Assembly (NCBI RefSeq): GCF_002855495.1
Contig: NZ_PKRO01000012.1
Coordinates: 16,746-80,745 of the forward strand
Length of the DNA: 64,000 nucleotides
From: Porphyrobacter sp. TH134
GTDB lineage: Bacteria; Pseudomonadota; Alphaproteobacteria; Sphingomonadales; Sphingomonadaceae
Reading direction: 5' to 3'
Positions 50,199 through 58,421 of the stretch are shown piece after piece. The notes below the pieces were generated by a model that was given only the letters and a program-made list of their open reading frames with translations, ran no database searches and was not told the DNA's origin. Both the position numbers and the translations under genes were made by a program. Position 1 is the stretch's first letter; every line of letters starts with the position of its first letter.

Positions 50199-51287
50199 CT
50201 ACAGCAATTCCCCCTGCGCGCCCTTCTGGTGGCTCTTGCGGGTTTCGACCCGCTGGGCTTTCTTCTCCGGGCTGATCAGCGGCGGCAGTTTCGGGCGAAT
50301 ACCCTGAAACAGTTCAGCCAGCGTCACGAACTGGAGCGCAGGATAGCGCGGCACATTATGCGGATCACCGCCTATCGGCACCTCAATCAGGGAATGGCTG
50401 GAGGCTTCGTCGCGCATTCCTTTGGTCGGCAGGCCCTTCATGACGAAAAGGCCGAATTCATGCCCGTCCCGCTTCATGACCTGCCCCAGATCGCGCACCA
50501 TGCCGGGGTTGACATTGTGGCCCGCTTTCACGCTGATCACGCCGGTTTTGACCTTGCCGTCTGCCGCAAGGTAATTGAACCAGCCGTCCACGCCCTTGTC
50601 GCCGCCCTTCTTTTCGCGCGGGAAGCCGCCGACCTGCCAGCATAGCCATTGCTGGAACTGGTGCGGGTCTTCGGCAGCGAGGCGTTCGGCGCTGGCGAGA
50701 TCGCGTGGCACGCCGATCGTTTCGAACACGATGCCGGGATAGCCTGACCGCATCCGGTCTTCGATCATGCCGATGGCGATGTGGGTGATATCAATCCCGA
50801 TCCAGCGCCGCCCCAGCTTTTCCGCCGCGTCGACCGCCGTGCCACAGCCGCAGAACGGATCGAGCACCACATCGCCGGGGTTGGAGGAAGCGGCGATGAT
50901 AGGTCCGTAGCGATTGGCTCCACTGTGCGCGCTTGTTCGCTTCCACATAATCTCGCTGCGAAAATTCTCTTCCCCAAACACCGCATCCAACACCAGCTTG
51001 AGGTAGTGGCTCGCGGTCGGATCGCAGTGGAGATACAGGCTGCCGGTGTCCTTGTGCACCCGGTGCAGCTCCACCAGCCGCACCGCCACCATCGCGAGGT
51101 CAGCCGTCAGCGGCGAATCCCCCAGCGCAGAGTGCATCGCCTGCATCATCACAGTCAGCGGTCGGTTGGTGCCGCTGGCAATGTCGGGCATCGCCGAGGC
51201 GCTTGCTGGCCATGCGGTTCCTTGCGCCGGACAACCATCGGCTTGTGAAGCCACCGCAGGGCAGAAAGCTGGGCCAAACCGCCGCAA
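50199..51287 (-). pseudogene. Decayed DNA methyltransferase with fused restriction-like C-terminal domain
   Basis: A 362-codon frame whose parts come from a longer site-specific DNA methyltransferase. Residues about 60-128 (VAVRLVELHRVHKDTGSLYL, HCDPTASHYLKLVLDAVFGE, IMWKRTSAHSGANRYG) are the usual middle. This jumps at about residue 129 (near 50900) straight to IIAASSNPGDVVLDPFCGCG, the SAM motif. The stretch with the catalytic DPP(F/Y) motif and the region after YG are missing, and the N-terminal ~45 residues match nothing. The C-terminal 150 residues (GGDKGVDGWFNYLAADGKVK, NPGMVRDLGQVMKRDGHEFG) resemble a restriction-endonuclease-like domain. Without motif IV it cannot methylate. It is adjacent to the GTA cluster. 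Confidence 0.75.
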
Positions 51288-51314
51288 GCGCGCCCGGCGC
51301 CACGAACATAGATT

Positions 51315-51329
51315 TAACCTATATGGTTA
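51315..51329. promoter_or_regulatory. Inverted repeat upstream of the GTA cluster
   Basis: TAACC (51315-51319) and GGTTA (51325-51329) are perfect inverted arms around TATAT. They lie 6 bp before a TTGACA box at 51336 and in front of the terminase genes. The TTAACC arm recalls CtrA-type half-sites, but this is resemblance only. Confidence 0.4.
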
Positions 51330-51335
51330 TTTATC

Positions 51336-51364
51336 TTGACATCGTGACGCTTTTTGGTTAGGTC
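51336..51364 (+). promoter_or_regulatory. Possible promoter of the GTA cluster
   Basis: TTGACA at 51336-51341 is followed by 17 bp and TAGGTC at 51359-51364, a weak -10. It is in an AT-richer pocket between the decayed methyltransferase and the terminase small subunit. The good -35 and spacing support it; the poor -10 would demand an activator. Confidence 0.35.
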
Positions 51365-51396
51365 AGGGCATAGTCGAAAAATAGCGATTCGCCAGC

Positions 51397-51431
51397 AGGG
51401 CGGCCTTCCCCATCGGGAGTGCCGCCCTTTT
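51397..51431 (+). terminator. Terminator-like hairpin in the GTA leader
   Basis: AGGGCGGC (51397-51404) pairs with GCCGCCCT (51421-51428), and the loop can form an inner TCCC/GGGA stem. A T-run (51428-51431) follows. It lies between the candidate promoter and the first GTA gene, so it could act as an attenuator. Confidence 0.6.
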
Positions 51432-51458
51432 GTCGTCCGTGCGACAGGAGAAGCCGAC

Positions 51459-51938
51459 ATGGCCAAAGCCAACGCCAAGCGCGTCACCATTCGTCCAAGT
51501 CTCAGGCAAGGCGAGGCCGATCACGTCAACAAGCAATGGCGGTCGGCATTCCTTGATCATCTGGCGGAAAGTTCCAATGTGACCGGCTCAGCCGAGAAAG
51601 CCGGGATCAGCGCCAGCCGCGCCTACAAGGTTCGGCGCGAAGACCCCGAATTCGCCCGCCAGTGGTTGGTAGCATTGGCGGAAGGCTATCTGCATCTGGA
51701 GATGGAGGTCGTCCGGCGCTTGCGAGATGGCGACTTCAAGATCAACGACGACGGCAAGTTCGACTTTGCCAACGCTATCCGCCTGCTCGCCGCCCACCGC
51801 GACACCGCCGCTCGCGGCCAAAGCCAGGTGCGCGATGTCAGCGCTGCCGAAGTGCGCGCTTCGATCGACCGCAAGATCGAAGACATCCGGCGGCGCGTCG
51901 CACGTCAGAAGGCCGCAACCACGGCGGATGCCCCATGA
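51459..51938 (+). CDS. GTA terminase small subunit-like protein (gp1 position)
   Basis: A 159-residue protein from ATG 51459 after ACAGGAGAAG. The N-terminal half has a helix-turn-helix-like segment (SSNVTGSAEKAGISASRAYK), where RAYKVRREDPEFARQW resembles small terminase DNA-binding proteins. The rest is helical and charged (VRASIDRKIEDIRRRVAR). It is immediately before the terminase large subunit, overlapping it by 4 bp. It should recognise DNA for packaging; GTAs package random host DNA. Confidence 0.75.
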   Translation: MAKANAKRVTIRPSLRQGEADHVNKQWRSAFLDHLAESSNVTGSAEKAGISASRAYKVRREDPEFARQWLVALAEGYLHLEMEVVRRLRDGDFKINDDGKFDFANAIRLLAAHRDTAARGQSQVRDVSAAEVRASIDRKIEDIRRRVARQKAATTADAP

Positions 51939-53275
51939 GCGAACCCTACGACCAGATGATGGCCGACAACACAGACGTCGGCGAAACAGTCCGGCGCTTG
52001 CTGCCCGACAGGCTGGACCAGAACGAGAAAAACAGCTTCGAATTCATCTGGGAATATCAGGCCCGTCCGCAGCAGCTGCCCCCGCCGGGGGAATGGCGCA
52101 TCTGGATGATCATGGCGGGACGCGGCTTCGGCAAGACCCGCTCAGGTGCCGAATGGGTGCGAATGATCGCCGACGAAAACCCCGATGCGCGCATCGCGCT
52201 GGTCTCGTCCTCGCTGGCCGAAGCGCGGGCGGTGATGGTGGAGGGCGAGAGCGGGTTGATGGCAATCTGCCGCCCGGGCCACAAACCGCATTTCGAACCA
52301 TCCCTGCACCGCATCCGCTTCGAAAACGGAGCGCAGGCGCAGCTGTTTTCCGCCGCCGAGCCTGAAAGCCTGCGCGGCCCCCAGCACAGTCACGCCTGGT
52401 GTGACGAGATCGGCAAGTGGCCGCTTTCGCATGAACGTGCGACCCGCTGCTGGGACAATCTGTTGCTCGGGCTGAGGCTTGGGCGCGATCCCCGCATCAC
52501 TGTCACCACCACGCCGCGTGCCGTGCCTCTGGTGCAGCGCCTGATAAAGCTGGCAGCAAGCGGCGAGGTTGCCGTCACCCGCGGTTCGACCCTGGACAAC
52601 ACCGAACATCTCGCCGCCCGGTTCATGGAATCCATCGCCAGCGAATTTAGCGGCACCCAGCTGGCGCGGCAGGAGATCGATGGCGAACTGCTCGAAGATA
52701 TCGAGGGCGCGCTGTGGACCCGCTCGCTGCTGGAACACGCCCGCGAATATGGCGCTGTGCCTCAGGCGCTGCGGGTGGTTGTCGCGGTCGATCCGCCTGC
52801 CAGCACGGGAGGCGACGAATGCGGGATCATCGTCGCGGCGTTGGGCGCCGACGGAATTGGCCGCGTGCTGGCGGATTGCTCGATCAGCGGCGCGGCACCG
52901 GCCGCTTGGGCGCAGCGGGTGGCCGAGGCGTCACGGGAATGGAACGCTGATCGCGTGGTGGCCGAGGCGAACCAGGGCGGTGCGATGGTCGAAAGCGTAT
53001 TGCGCGCTGCCGATCAGGCGTTGCCCGTCAAACTGGTGCACGCCAGCCGCGGCAAGATCGCGCGGGCCGAGCCGGTGGCTGCGCTCTATGCCGCCGGGCG
53101 CGTACGCCATGTCGGCATGTTTGCCATGCTGGAAGACCAATTGTGCGGATTGCTGGTGGGCGGCAGCTACGCCGGACCCGGCCGCAGCCCCGACCGCGCC
53201 GATGCGCTGGTGTGGGCATTGAGCGAGCTGATGCTCGGCAAAAGCGGCCAGCCGCGCGTGCTGCGCTTTGATTAG
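51935..53275 (+). CDS. GTA terminase large subunit
   Basis: A 446-residue packaging motor. The Walker A motif AGRGFGKTR is at residues 61-69, with Asp157-Glu158 (WCDEIGKW) as Walker B, and TTTPRAVP as the coupling segment. The C-terminal nuclease domain has VAVDPPAST with an Asp, and PDRADALVWALSEL near the end. It is the ATPase that pumps DNA into preformed proheads and cuts it. Overlaps the small subunit (ATGA). The length and order match RcGTA gp2. Confidence 0.92.
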   Translation: MSEPYDQMMADNTDVGETVRRLLPDRLDQNEKNSFEFIWEYQARPQQLPPPGEWRIWMIMAGRGFGKTRSGAEWVRMIADENPDARIALVSSSLAEARAVMVEGESGLMAICRPGHKPHFEPSLHRIRFENGAQAQLFSAAEPESLRGPQHSHAWCDEIGKWPLSHERATRCWDNLLLGLRLGRDPRITVTTTPRAVPLVQRLIKLAASGEVAVTRGSTLDNTEHLAARFMESIASEFSGTQLARQEIDGELLEDIEGALWTRSLLEHAREYGAVPQALRVVVAVDPPASTGGDECGIIVAALGADGIGRVLADCSISGAAPAAWAQRVAEASREWNADRVVAEANQGGAMVESVLRAADQALPVKLVHASRGKIARAEPVAALYAAGRVRHVGMFAMLEDQLCGLLVGGSYAGPGRSPDRADALVWALSELMLGKSGQPRVLRFD

Positions 53276-53322
53276 CACCTGATGTCATCCCGGACAGGTT
53301 CCGGCGCAACCAAGGAAATCCG

Positions 53323-54480
53323 ATGCAGTTCCTCGACACTTTCCGCTCCGCCTTCAAGGGCGGGGAGCGCGGCCGTGTGCCGCTGGCGCCCGGCATGATG
53401 CAGGGGTGGTATCCCGCATTCGAAACCGGCCCTGCGCCGCGCAGCTTTGAATATACGCGAGCCGTGACCGAGGGCTTCCTTGGCAATCCCATCGCGCAGC
53501 GGTCGGTGCGGCTGGTGGCCGAAGGAGTGGGTCAGGCCCCGTTGCAATGCTCCGATCCACGCCTCGCGGCGCTGGTGGCCGCGACCAGTGCGGGCCAGTC
53601 GCTGGTTGAAACCCTCGCGGCGCACCTGCTGCTGCACGGCAATGGCTATGTCCAGATCCTCAAGGATGCGAGCGGCGCGCCGGTGGAATTGTTCGCGCTG
53701 CGGCCGGACCGGGTCAAGACTGTCACCGGGGCGGATGGCTGGCCCTGCGGTTATGATTACACCGTGCAGGGGCACACATCACGGATTGCGCTGGAAGACG
53801 AGGATGGGTGGCCCGGCATCATCGCGTTGCGCACGATGCACCCGCTCGACGATCACACCGGCGCGGGCGCGCTGGAGGCGGCCTGGCAGGCGGTGCTGAT
53901 CCACAACGCCGCAACCCACTGGAACCGCGCGCTGCTGGAGAATGCCGCCCGGCCATCGGGCGCGCTGGTCTATGACACGGGCGACGGTGCCGCGCTGACG
54001 CTGGAGCAGTTTGACCGGCTGCGGCGCGAGCTTGATGTGGCGTTTTCGGGCGCCGTCAACGCCGGCCGCCCGATGCTGCTGGACGGCGGGCTGAAATGGC
54101 AGAGCATGGCGCTGTCACCCGCCGACATGGACTTTGCGACCCTGAAAAGCGCGGCGGCGCGCGATATCGCCTTGGCGTTCGGGGTGCCGCCCATGCTGCT
54201 CGGCCTGCCGGGGGACAACACTTATGCCAATTACCGCGAGGCGAGCCGCGCGCTGTGGCGGCTGACCTTGCTGCCACTGGCCGACAAGCTGTTTGCCGCC
54301 CTGCGCCAAGGCCTCGCGCCGTGGTTCCCCGAAGCCGAACTCAGGATCGATCTCGATCAGGTGCCCGCCTTGTCAGAAGACCGCGAGCGGCTGTGGTCGC
54401 AGGTCGCCGGTGCCGATTTCCTGACCCGCGCTGAAAAACGCCAGATGCTGGGCCTGAGCCCTGAGGAGAACGCCCCATGA
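53323..54480 (+). CDS. GTA portal protein (HK97 type)
   Basis: A 385-residue portal protein. It has the phage_portal (HK97) pattern: NPIAQRSVRLVAEGVGQAPL, LLLHGNGYVQILKDASGAPV, and the stem/crown region with AFGVPPMLLGLPGDNTYANY and REASRALWRLTLLPLADKLF. It forms the dodecameric channel at one capsid vertex, through which DNA and the tail attach. Follows the terminase by 47 bp with an AAGGAAA ribosome-binding site. Equivalent to RcGTA gp3. Confidence 0.92.
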   Translation: MQFLDTFRSAFKGGERGRVPLAPGMMQGWYPAFETGPAPRSFEYTRAVTEGFLGNPIAQRSVRLVAEGVGQAPLQCSDPRLAALVAATSAGQSLVETLAAHLLLHGNGYVQILKDASGAPVELFALRPDRVKTVTGADGWPCGYDYTVQGHTSRIALEDEDGWPGIIALRTMHPLDDHTGAGALEAAWQAVLIHNAATHWNRALLENAARPSGALVYDTGDGAALTLEQFDRLRRELDVAFSGAVNAGRPMLLDGGLKWQSMALSPADMDFATLKSAAARDIALAFGVPPMLLGLPGDNTYANYREASRALWRLTLLPLADKLFAALRQGLAPWFPEAELRIDLDQVPALSEDRERLWSQVAGADFLTRAEKRQMLGLSPEENAP

Positions 54481-54782
54481 GCCGCGGAGAAATACTCGCC
54501 AACCTGATGGCGCAGGCGCGTGAGGAGGGGGCCGAACTGGTCACCTTGCGCGCCATCATCGAGGAAGCCAGTTCGCTCGCCACGGACCGGGCACTCGACC
54601 GGCTGGGGCTCGGCGATGCCGGGGCCGAGGGTGATCTGGTCGAACTGCGCGAATTGCTGCGCGCCTGGCGCGATGCCAAGACCAGCGCGTGGAAGGCCTT
54701 GATCGAATGGATCATCCGCGGCGCGCTGGCGCTGCTGCTGATCGGGATCGCGGTGCGGCTGGGTTTCGGAGACCGGCTGTGA
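54477..54782 (+). CDS. Small GTA protein (DUF6127-like)
   Basis: A 101-residue protein, overlapping the portal stop by 4 bp (ATGA). It has a charged helical N-terminus (AREEGAELVTLRAIIEEASS) and one hydrophobic C-terminal helix (LIEWIIRGALALLLIGIAVR), so it is probably membrane-associated. Such a small protein is conserved between portal and protease in sphingomonad GTAs. Function is unknown. The next gene overlaps its stop (GTGA). Confidence 0.72.
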   Translation: MSRGEILANLMAQAREEGAELVTLRAIIEEASSLATDRALDRLGLGDAGAEGDLVELRELLRAWRDAKTSAWKALIEWIIRGALALLLIGIAVRLGFGDRL

Positions 54783-55189
54783 CCGCCGCCGCTGCGCCAA
54801 GCCGCTTTGCTGGCTACGCCGCGCTGTTCGATATCGCCGATGCAGGCCGGGACACGATCCGGCGCGGCGCCTTTGCGCGGACGCTTGCAGGCCGCACCAC
54901 GCCGCTGCCGCTGTACTGGCAGCACCGTCCCGACCAGCCGATTGGGGTCATCGAGCGCATCGCCGAAGACCACCGCGGTCTGCGGGTCGTCGCCCGGATC
55001 GACCGGCCCGATAGCCGGGCGGCACAGTTGCTCGCGGCAGGGCAAGTCAACGGCCTCAGCTTCGGCTTCCGTACCCGCGCCGCCCGGCAATCGCCCGAGG
55101 GGCGCGAGCTGATCGAAATCGACCTGTTCGAGATCAGCCTTGTCACCCACCCGCTCCAGCACGGCGCCCGCGTGCATCTGGTCACCTGA
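54779..55189 (+). CDS. GTA prohead protease (HK97-family peptidase U35)
   Basis: A 136-residue protein from GTG 54779, overlapping the previous stop. The U35-type sequence is AGYAALFDIADAGRDTIRRG and LYWQHRPDQPIGVIER, with the catalytic His in the LYWQHRP segment and the Ser in GLSFGFRTR (NGLSFG). It ends FEISLVTHPLQHGARV, a standard HK97 protease motif. It trims the capsid protein's delta domain. Equivalent to RcGTA gp4. Confidence 0.9.
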   Translation: MTAAAAPSRFAGYAALFDIADAGRDTIRRGAFARTLAGRTTPLPLYWQHRPDQPIGVIERIAEDHRGLRVVARIDRPDSRAAQLLAAGQVNGLSFGFRTRAARQSPEGRELIEIDLFEISLVTHPLQHGARVHLVT

Positions 55190-55216
55190 GCCGCGCCAGC
55201 TCCCCCTGTTTCCACC

Positions 55217-55241
55217 GGCCGCCACTGGGGCGGCCTTTTTT
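55217..55241 (+). terminator. Intrinsic-terminator hairpin before the capsid gene
   Basis: GGCCGCC (55217-55223) pairs with GGCGGCC (55229-55235) over the loop ACTGG, followed by six T (55236-55241). It is a textbook form located 27 bp before the capsid ATG. It could partly end the upstream transcript and so set capsid levels. Confidence 0.8.
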
Positions 55242-55267
55242 CTGCCCAACCGAAAGGCCACTGCCCC

Positions 55268-56431
55268 ATGGAAAGTACCCCCATCACTGCCCCGACTGCC
55301 GCTGGCACCGATCCGCTGGATGCCAGCTTTGATATCATCGCCCGCCAAGACAAGGCCGAAGCCGACATCACCAGCCTTCGCGGCGACGTTGATGAGGTGA
55401 AGTCCCGGCTCGACAAGGTCGCCCGCGCCGCCACCCGTCCGGCCATGGGCGCAGCGGCAACGCCCGATAATGCGCCGGAAGTGAAAAGCTTTGTCGATGG
55501 CTACCTGCGCCTCGGCCGCGAGACCGAACTCAAGTCGATGACCAGCACGCCGCCGGCTGATGGCGGCTTTGCGGTTCCGCGCCAGATCGACGCGGCAATC
55601 GTCTCGCGCCTCGCCAAGATCAGCCCGATCCGCTCGATCGCGCAAGTCGTGCAGACCGGCACCGGAGGCTATCGCAAGCTGGTGACGACCACGGGCGTTG
55701 CCTCGGGCTGGGTCAGTGAAACCGCGCTGCGGCCTGAAACGGCGACGCCGCAATTTGCCGAAATCGCCCCGCCGACGGGCGATCTTTACGCCAATCCCGC
55801 AGCCAGCCAGACCATGCTCGACGATGTCGGTTTCGATCTGGAAAGCTGGCTGGCCGGCGAGATCGCAACCGAGTTTGCCCGCGCAGAGGGGGCAGCCTTC
55901 GTCAGGGGGACCGGGGTGGGCCAGCCCGAAGGCTTCCTCACGGCTGCCAAGGCGACCACCGATGATAGCGTGCGGGCCTTCGGGACGTTGCAGTATATCG
56001 GGTCGGGCAGCGCCACGGGTCTTGGCAGCGCGCTCGATACCAAGCTGATCGACCTCATTCATGCCCTGCGCTCGGGCCACCGCCAGGGCGCGGTGTTCGT
56101 GATGAATTCGGCCACCATGGCGAGCGTGCGCAAGCTGAAGACCGCCGACGGGGCGTTCCTGTGGCAGCCCGGCATGGTCGAGGGACAGCCCAATCGCCTG
56201 CTCGGCTATCCGGTGATCGAGGCCGAGGATATGCCCGATGTGGCCGGCGGCGCCTTCCCGATTGCTTTCGGCAACTTCCGCAATGGTTATCTGATCGCCG
56301 AACGCAGCGCGACCCGGGTGCTGCGCGATCCGTTCACCAACAAACCCTTCGTGCATTTCTACGCGACCAAGCGGATCGGCGGGAAGGTGCTCGATTCCAA
56401 CGCAATCAAGCTGCTCAGGGTCGAAGCGTAA
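55268..56431 (+). CDS. GTA major capsid protein (HK97 fold)
   Basis: A 387-residue protein. Residues 1-70 are a helical delta-like scaffold (DIIARQDKAEADITSLRGDV), cleaved by the protease in relatives. The HK97 core begins near residue 90 (STPPADGGFAVPRQIDAAIV), then GGYRKLVTTTGVASGWVSET, LYANPAASQTMLDDVGFDLE, EGAAFVRGTGVGQPEGFLTA, ending VLRDPFTNKPFVHFYATKRI. Flanked by terminator-like hairpins on both sides. Equivalent to RcGTA gp5. Confidence 0.94.
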   Translation: MESTPITAPTAAGTDPLDASFDIIARQDKAEADITSLRGDVDEVKSRLDKVARAATRPAMGAAATPDNAPEVKSFVDGYLRLGRETELKSMTSTPPADGGFAVPRQIDAAIVSRLAKISPIRSIAQVVQTGTGGYRKLVTTTGVASGWVSETALRPETATPQFAEIAPPTGDLYANPAASQTMLDDVGFDLESWLAGEIATEFARAEGAAFVRGTGVGQPEGFLTAAKATTDDSVRAFGTLQYIGSGSATGLGSALDTKLIDLIHALRSGHRQGAVFVMNSATMASVRKLKTADGAFLWQPGMVEGQPNRLLGYPVIEAEDMPDVAGGAFPIAFGNFRNGYLIAERSATRVLRDPFTNKPFVHFYATKRIGGKVLDSNAIKLLRVEA

Positions 56432-56497
56432 GGCCCAGCGCCGATCCTTGTCCCCCGGCCGGGCCGCGTGTCCCCTGCGCGCCCGGCCGGGATTGTC

Positions 56498-56559
56498 GCG
56501 CCCGCATCGCCTCAGGCTGCCCCTCCCGCCTGAACCTGCGCGATGCGGGCGCACTTTTT
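56498..56559 (+). terminator. Terminator-like hairpin after the capsid gene
   Basis: GCGCCCGCATCGC (56498-56510) is fully complementary to GCGATGCGGGCGC (56540-56552), a 13-bp stem with a second small stem (CAGGC/GCCTG) in its loop, then ACTTTTT. It could end or protect the 3' end of the capsid mRNA. The next gene starts 28 bp on. Confidence 0.78.
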
Positions 56560-56586
56560 CATGAAGACAATCTGGGAGTCCCCGCG

Positions 56587-57141
56587 ATGGAGCGGATAAT
56601 CGTAAAGCCCCCTGTGCCGGGGGAATCCGCGATGGCGGAGCTTAAGCACTGGCTGGGCATCAGCCGCGCCAATGAAGACCAGGCCTTGACCCACCTGCTC
56701 GATGCCAGCCTCGCCATTTGCGAGGCCTTTACCGGTAAAGCGCCGCTGCGGCAGACGGTGGAAGAAATCATCCCGCTTGCCGCAGGCTGGCAGGAACTGG
56801 CCTCTCGCCCGGTGCAGGAATTGACCGCGGCGACGGTCATCGCCGCCGATGGGACACGCAGCCCCCTTGGCCCATTGGCCGAGGCTCTGGAATGGCGCAT
56901 CGGCGGCAGCGCCTGCGTCCGCTTGCTGCGACCGGTTGCCGGGCACAATCTGGCGTTGCAACTGGTGGTCGGGATTGCGGCAGACTGGGATAGCCTGCCA
57001 GCGCCGCTGCGGCTCGGGATTGTCCGCTTGGCAGCGCATCATTTCCGGGAACGTGAAGGGCCCAGTACAACCAGACCGAGCGCCGTTCCGCCCGCCAGCG
57101 TGACAGCGCTGTGGCGCCCCTGGCGCGAGGTGCGGCTGTGA
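56587..57141 (+). CDS. GTA head-tail connector protein
   Basis: A 184-residue protein from ATG 56587 after TCTGGGAGTCCC. The gp6-like pattern is LKHWLGISRANEDQALTHLL, AICEAFTGKAPLRQTVEEII, ALQLVVGIAADWDSLPAPLR and RLAAHHFREREG. It forms the ring under the portal. The last 25 residues are proline/arginine-rich. Its stop overlaps the start of the small gp7-like gene (TGATG). Equivalent to RcGTA gp6. Confidence 0.87.
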   Translation: MERIIVKPPVPGESAMAELKHWLGISRANEDQALTHLLDASLAICEAFTGKAPLRQTVEEIIPLAAGWQELASRPVQELTAATVIAADGTRSPLGPLAEALEWRIGGSACVRLLRPVAGHNLALQLVVGIAADWDSLPAPLRLGIVRLAAHHFREREGPSTTRPSAVPPASVTALWRPWREVRL

Positions 57142-57311
57142 TGATCAGCGCCTCTGCCCGCGGGGATATGCTGCTGCAACGCCTGCGTGCCCGCGCGGCC
57201 CGCATCGTCGCGGCCCGCGCTGCGCAGCGCCGCACGCATCAGCGCCCGGACTGGCATTCGGCCGCCGCGCTGTGGCCCGATCTGTTTGGAGATCCCGGCA
57301 ATGGAAAATGA
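57141..57311 (+). CDS. Small GTA gene at the gp7 (head-tail adaptor) position
   Basis: A 56-residue Arg/Ala-rich protein, ATG 57141 overlapping the previous stop. It reads LLQRLRARAARIVAARAA and ends SAAALWPDLFGDPGNGK. It is at the right place for the RcGTA gp7 adaptor (about 110 residues) but is only half that length, so it may be a reduced adaptor or a different small protein. The 11-bp overlap with the next gene supports it as a real gene. Confidence 0.5.
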   Translation: MISASARGDMLLQRLRARAARIVAARAAQRRTHQRPDWHSAAALWPDLFGDPGNGK

Positions 57312-57690
57312 CCTGCGCGCCGCGCTGATCGCCTGGCTCGCCGCTGATCCGGCGCTGGCGGCGATCAACGCGATCGAGGAAGAAACCCCGCTATCGGCCA
57401 CCCCCCCGTGGCTGGGCATTGCGGCCAGTGCATCGACCGAATGGGGCACCAAGGACCGCATGGGCCGCGAGGTTCGCGTCGCGCTTGAGCTTGATAGCTA
57501 CACCGATCTGACCGCGGGCGACGCCAACCTGCTGGGCGCCATCGAACGCCGCGTGCTTGATCTGCCGCCCTTCCACACCGGCTTTGAAATCGCCTCGATC
57601 CGCTTCCTGCGCTCGCGCAGCGAGGCGCGCGCCGACAATCGCCGCGCGGCGCTGCTCGAATACCGCTTCCGCCTGTTCGCCCCGCTTTAG
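57301..57690 (+). CDS. GTA tail completion protein (DUF3168, gp8-like)
   Basis: A 129-residue protein from ATG 57301. The DUF3168 layout is LRAALIAWLAADPALAAINA, WLGIAASASTEWGTKDRMGR, EVRVALELDSYTDLTAGDAN and a closing RRAALLEYRFRLFAPL. These proteins cap the head-proximal end of the tail. It overlaps the small upstream gene and is followed by the major tail gene at 57703 after TAGGAGTACG. Equivalent to RcGTA gp8. Confidence 0.85.
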   Translation: MENDLRAALIAWLAADPALAAINAIEEETPLSATPPWLGIAASASTEWGTKDRMGREVRVALELDSYTDLTAGDANLLGAIERRVLDLPPFHTGFEIASIRFLRSRSEARADNRRAALLEYRFRLFAPL

Positions 57691-57702
57691 GAGTACGTCC
57701 CC

Positions 57703-58110
57703 ATGCCCGCACAATCCGGCGCTGCTTTCCTGCTCAAGATCACCAACGGAGCCACGCCTCCGGCCTACCAGACCATCGCAGGCCTGCGCACCACGCAGAT
57801 GTCGATCAATGGCGACACCGTCGTGGTCACCCACAAGCAATCCGGCGGGTGGCGCGATCTGCTATCGGGCGCCGGCACGCGCTCGGTTTCGGTTAGCGCG
57901 GCTGGGATATTTCTCGGCAGCACGGCCGAAAACACGGTGCGCGCCCATGCCTTGGCCGGAACGCTCGACAACTACGAGCTGTCCTTTGAAGACGGCGAGC
58001 GGCTGCGCGGTCGGTTCCTGGTCCAGCGGCTCGATTATGCCGGGGATTTCAATGGCGAGCGCAGCTATACGCTTCAGCTCGAAAGCTCCGGGCCGGTGGT
58101 GCCCGCATGA
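57703..58110 (+). CDS. GTA major tail protein (gp9-like)
   Basis: A 135-residue protein of the TP901-1/gp9-like tail-tube group. It contains AAFLLKITNGATPPAYQTIA, GLRTTQMSINGDTVVVTHKQ and AGTLDNYELSFEDGERLRGR, then DYAGDFNGERSYTLQLES, all beta-rich. It polymerises to form the tail tube. Length matches RcGTA gp9 (137 residues). Overlaps the next gene by 4 bp. Confidence 0.9.
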   Translation: MPAQSGAAFLLKITNGATPPAYQTIAGLRTTQMSINGDTVVVTHKQSGGWRDLLSGAGTRSVSVSAAGIFLGSTAENTVRAHALAGTLDNYELSFEDGERLRGRFLVQRLDYAGDFNGERSYTLQLESSGPVVPA

Positions 58111-58421
58111 TTGCCACCGCCAACCCGCTGCGCGGCGAAAGCGCGCTGGCTGTCAACGGCGTGACCTACGTGCTGCGTCCCAGCTTTGAAAACCTGGTGC
58201 TGGCCGAGGCTGAATTGGGGTCGCTGTTTGCGCTGGTCGAACGGGCGGCAGGCGGCGCGCTGACCCTCACCGAAATGACCGCACTCTTGTGGCACTGCCT
58301 CCCCACTGAAAACCGGCCTGAACGGGTCGCGGTGGGGCAAGCGGTGCTGGCGATGGGGCTGGTGGGCGCCACCGGCCCAGTCCGCGCGGTCCTCGCCCAA
58401 GTGCTTCAGGGCGAGGCATGA
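58107..58421 (+). CDS. GTA gp10-family protein (tail assembly chaperone)
   Basis: A 104-residue protein with the GTA_gp10 pattern: LRGESALAVNGVTYVLRPSF, ENLVLAEAELGSLFALVERA, GALTLTEMTALLWHCLPTEN and GATGPVRAVLAQVLQGEA. It helps assemble tape measure and tube proteins. Overlaps both neighbours by 4 bp. Length agrees with RcGTA gp10. Confidence 0.88.
   Translation: MIATANPLRGESALAVNGVTYVLRPSFENLVLAEAELGSLFALVERAAGGALTLTEMTALLWHCLPTENRPERVAVGQAVLAMGLVGATGPVRAVLAQVLQGEA

Noticed and set aside
54341..56554. A 737-codon open frame on the reverse strand opposite the GTA protease and capsid genes
   Set aside because: Its composition (His, Arg, Gly-rich, no recognisable domain) is that of the antisense of GC-rich coding sequence. 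The forward genes have clear HK97 motifs.
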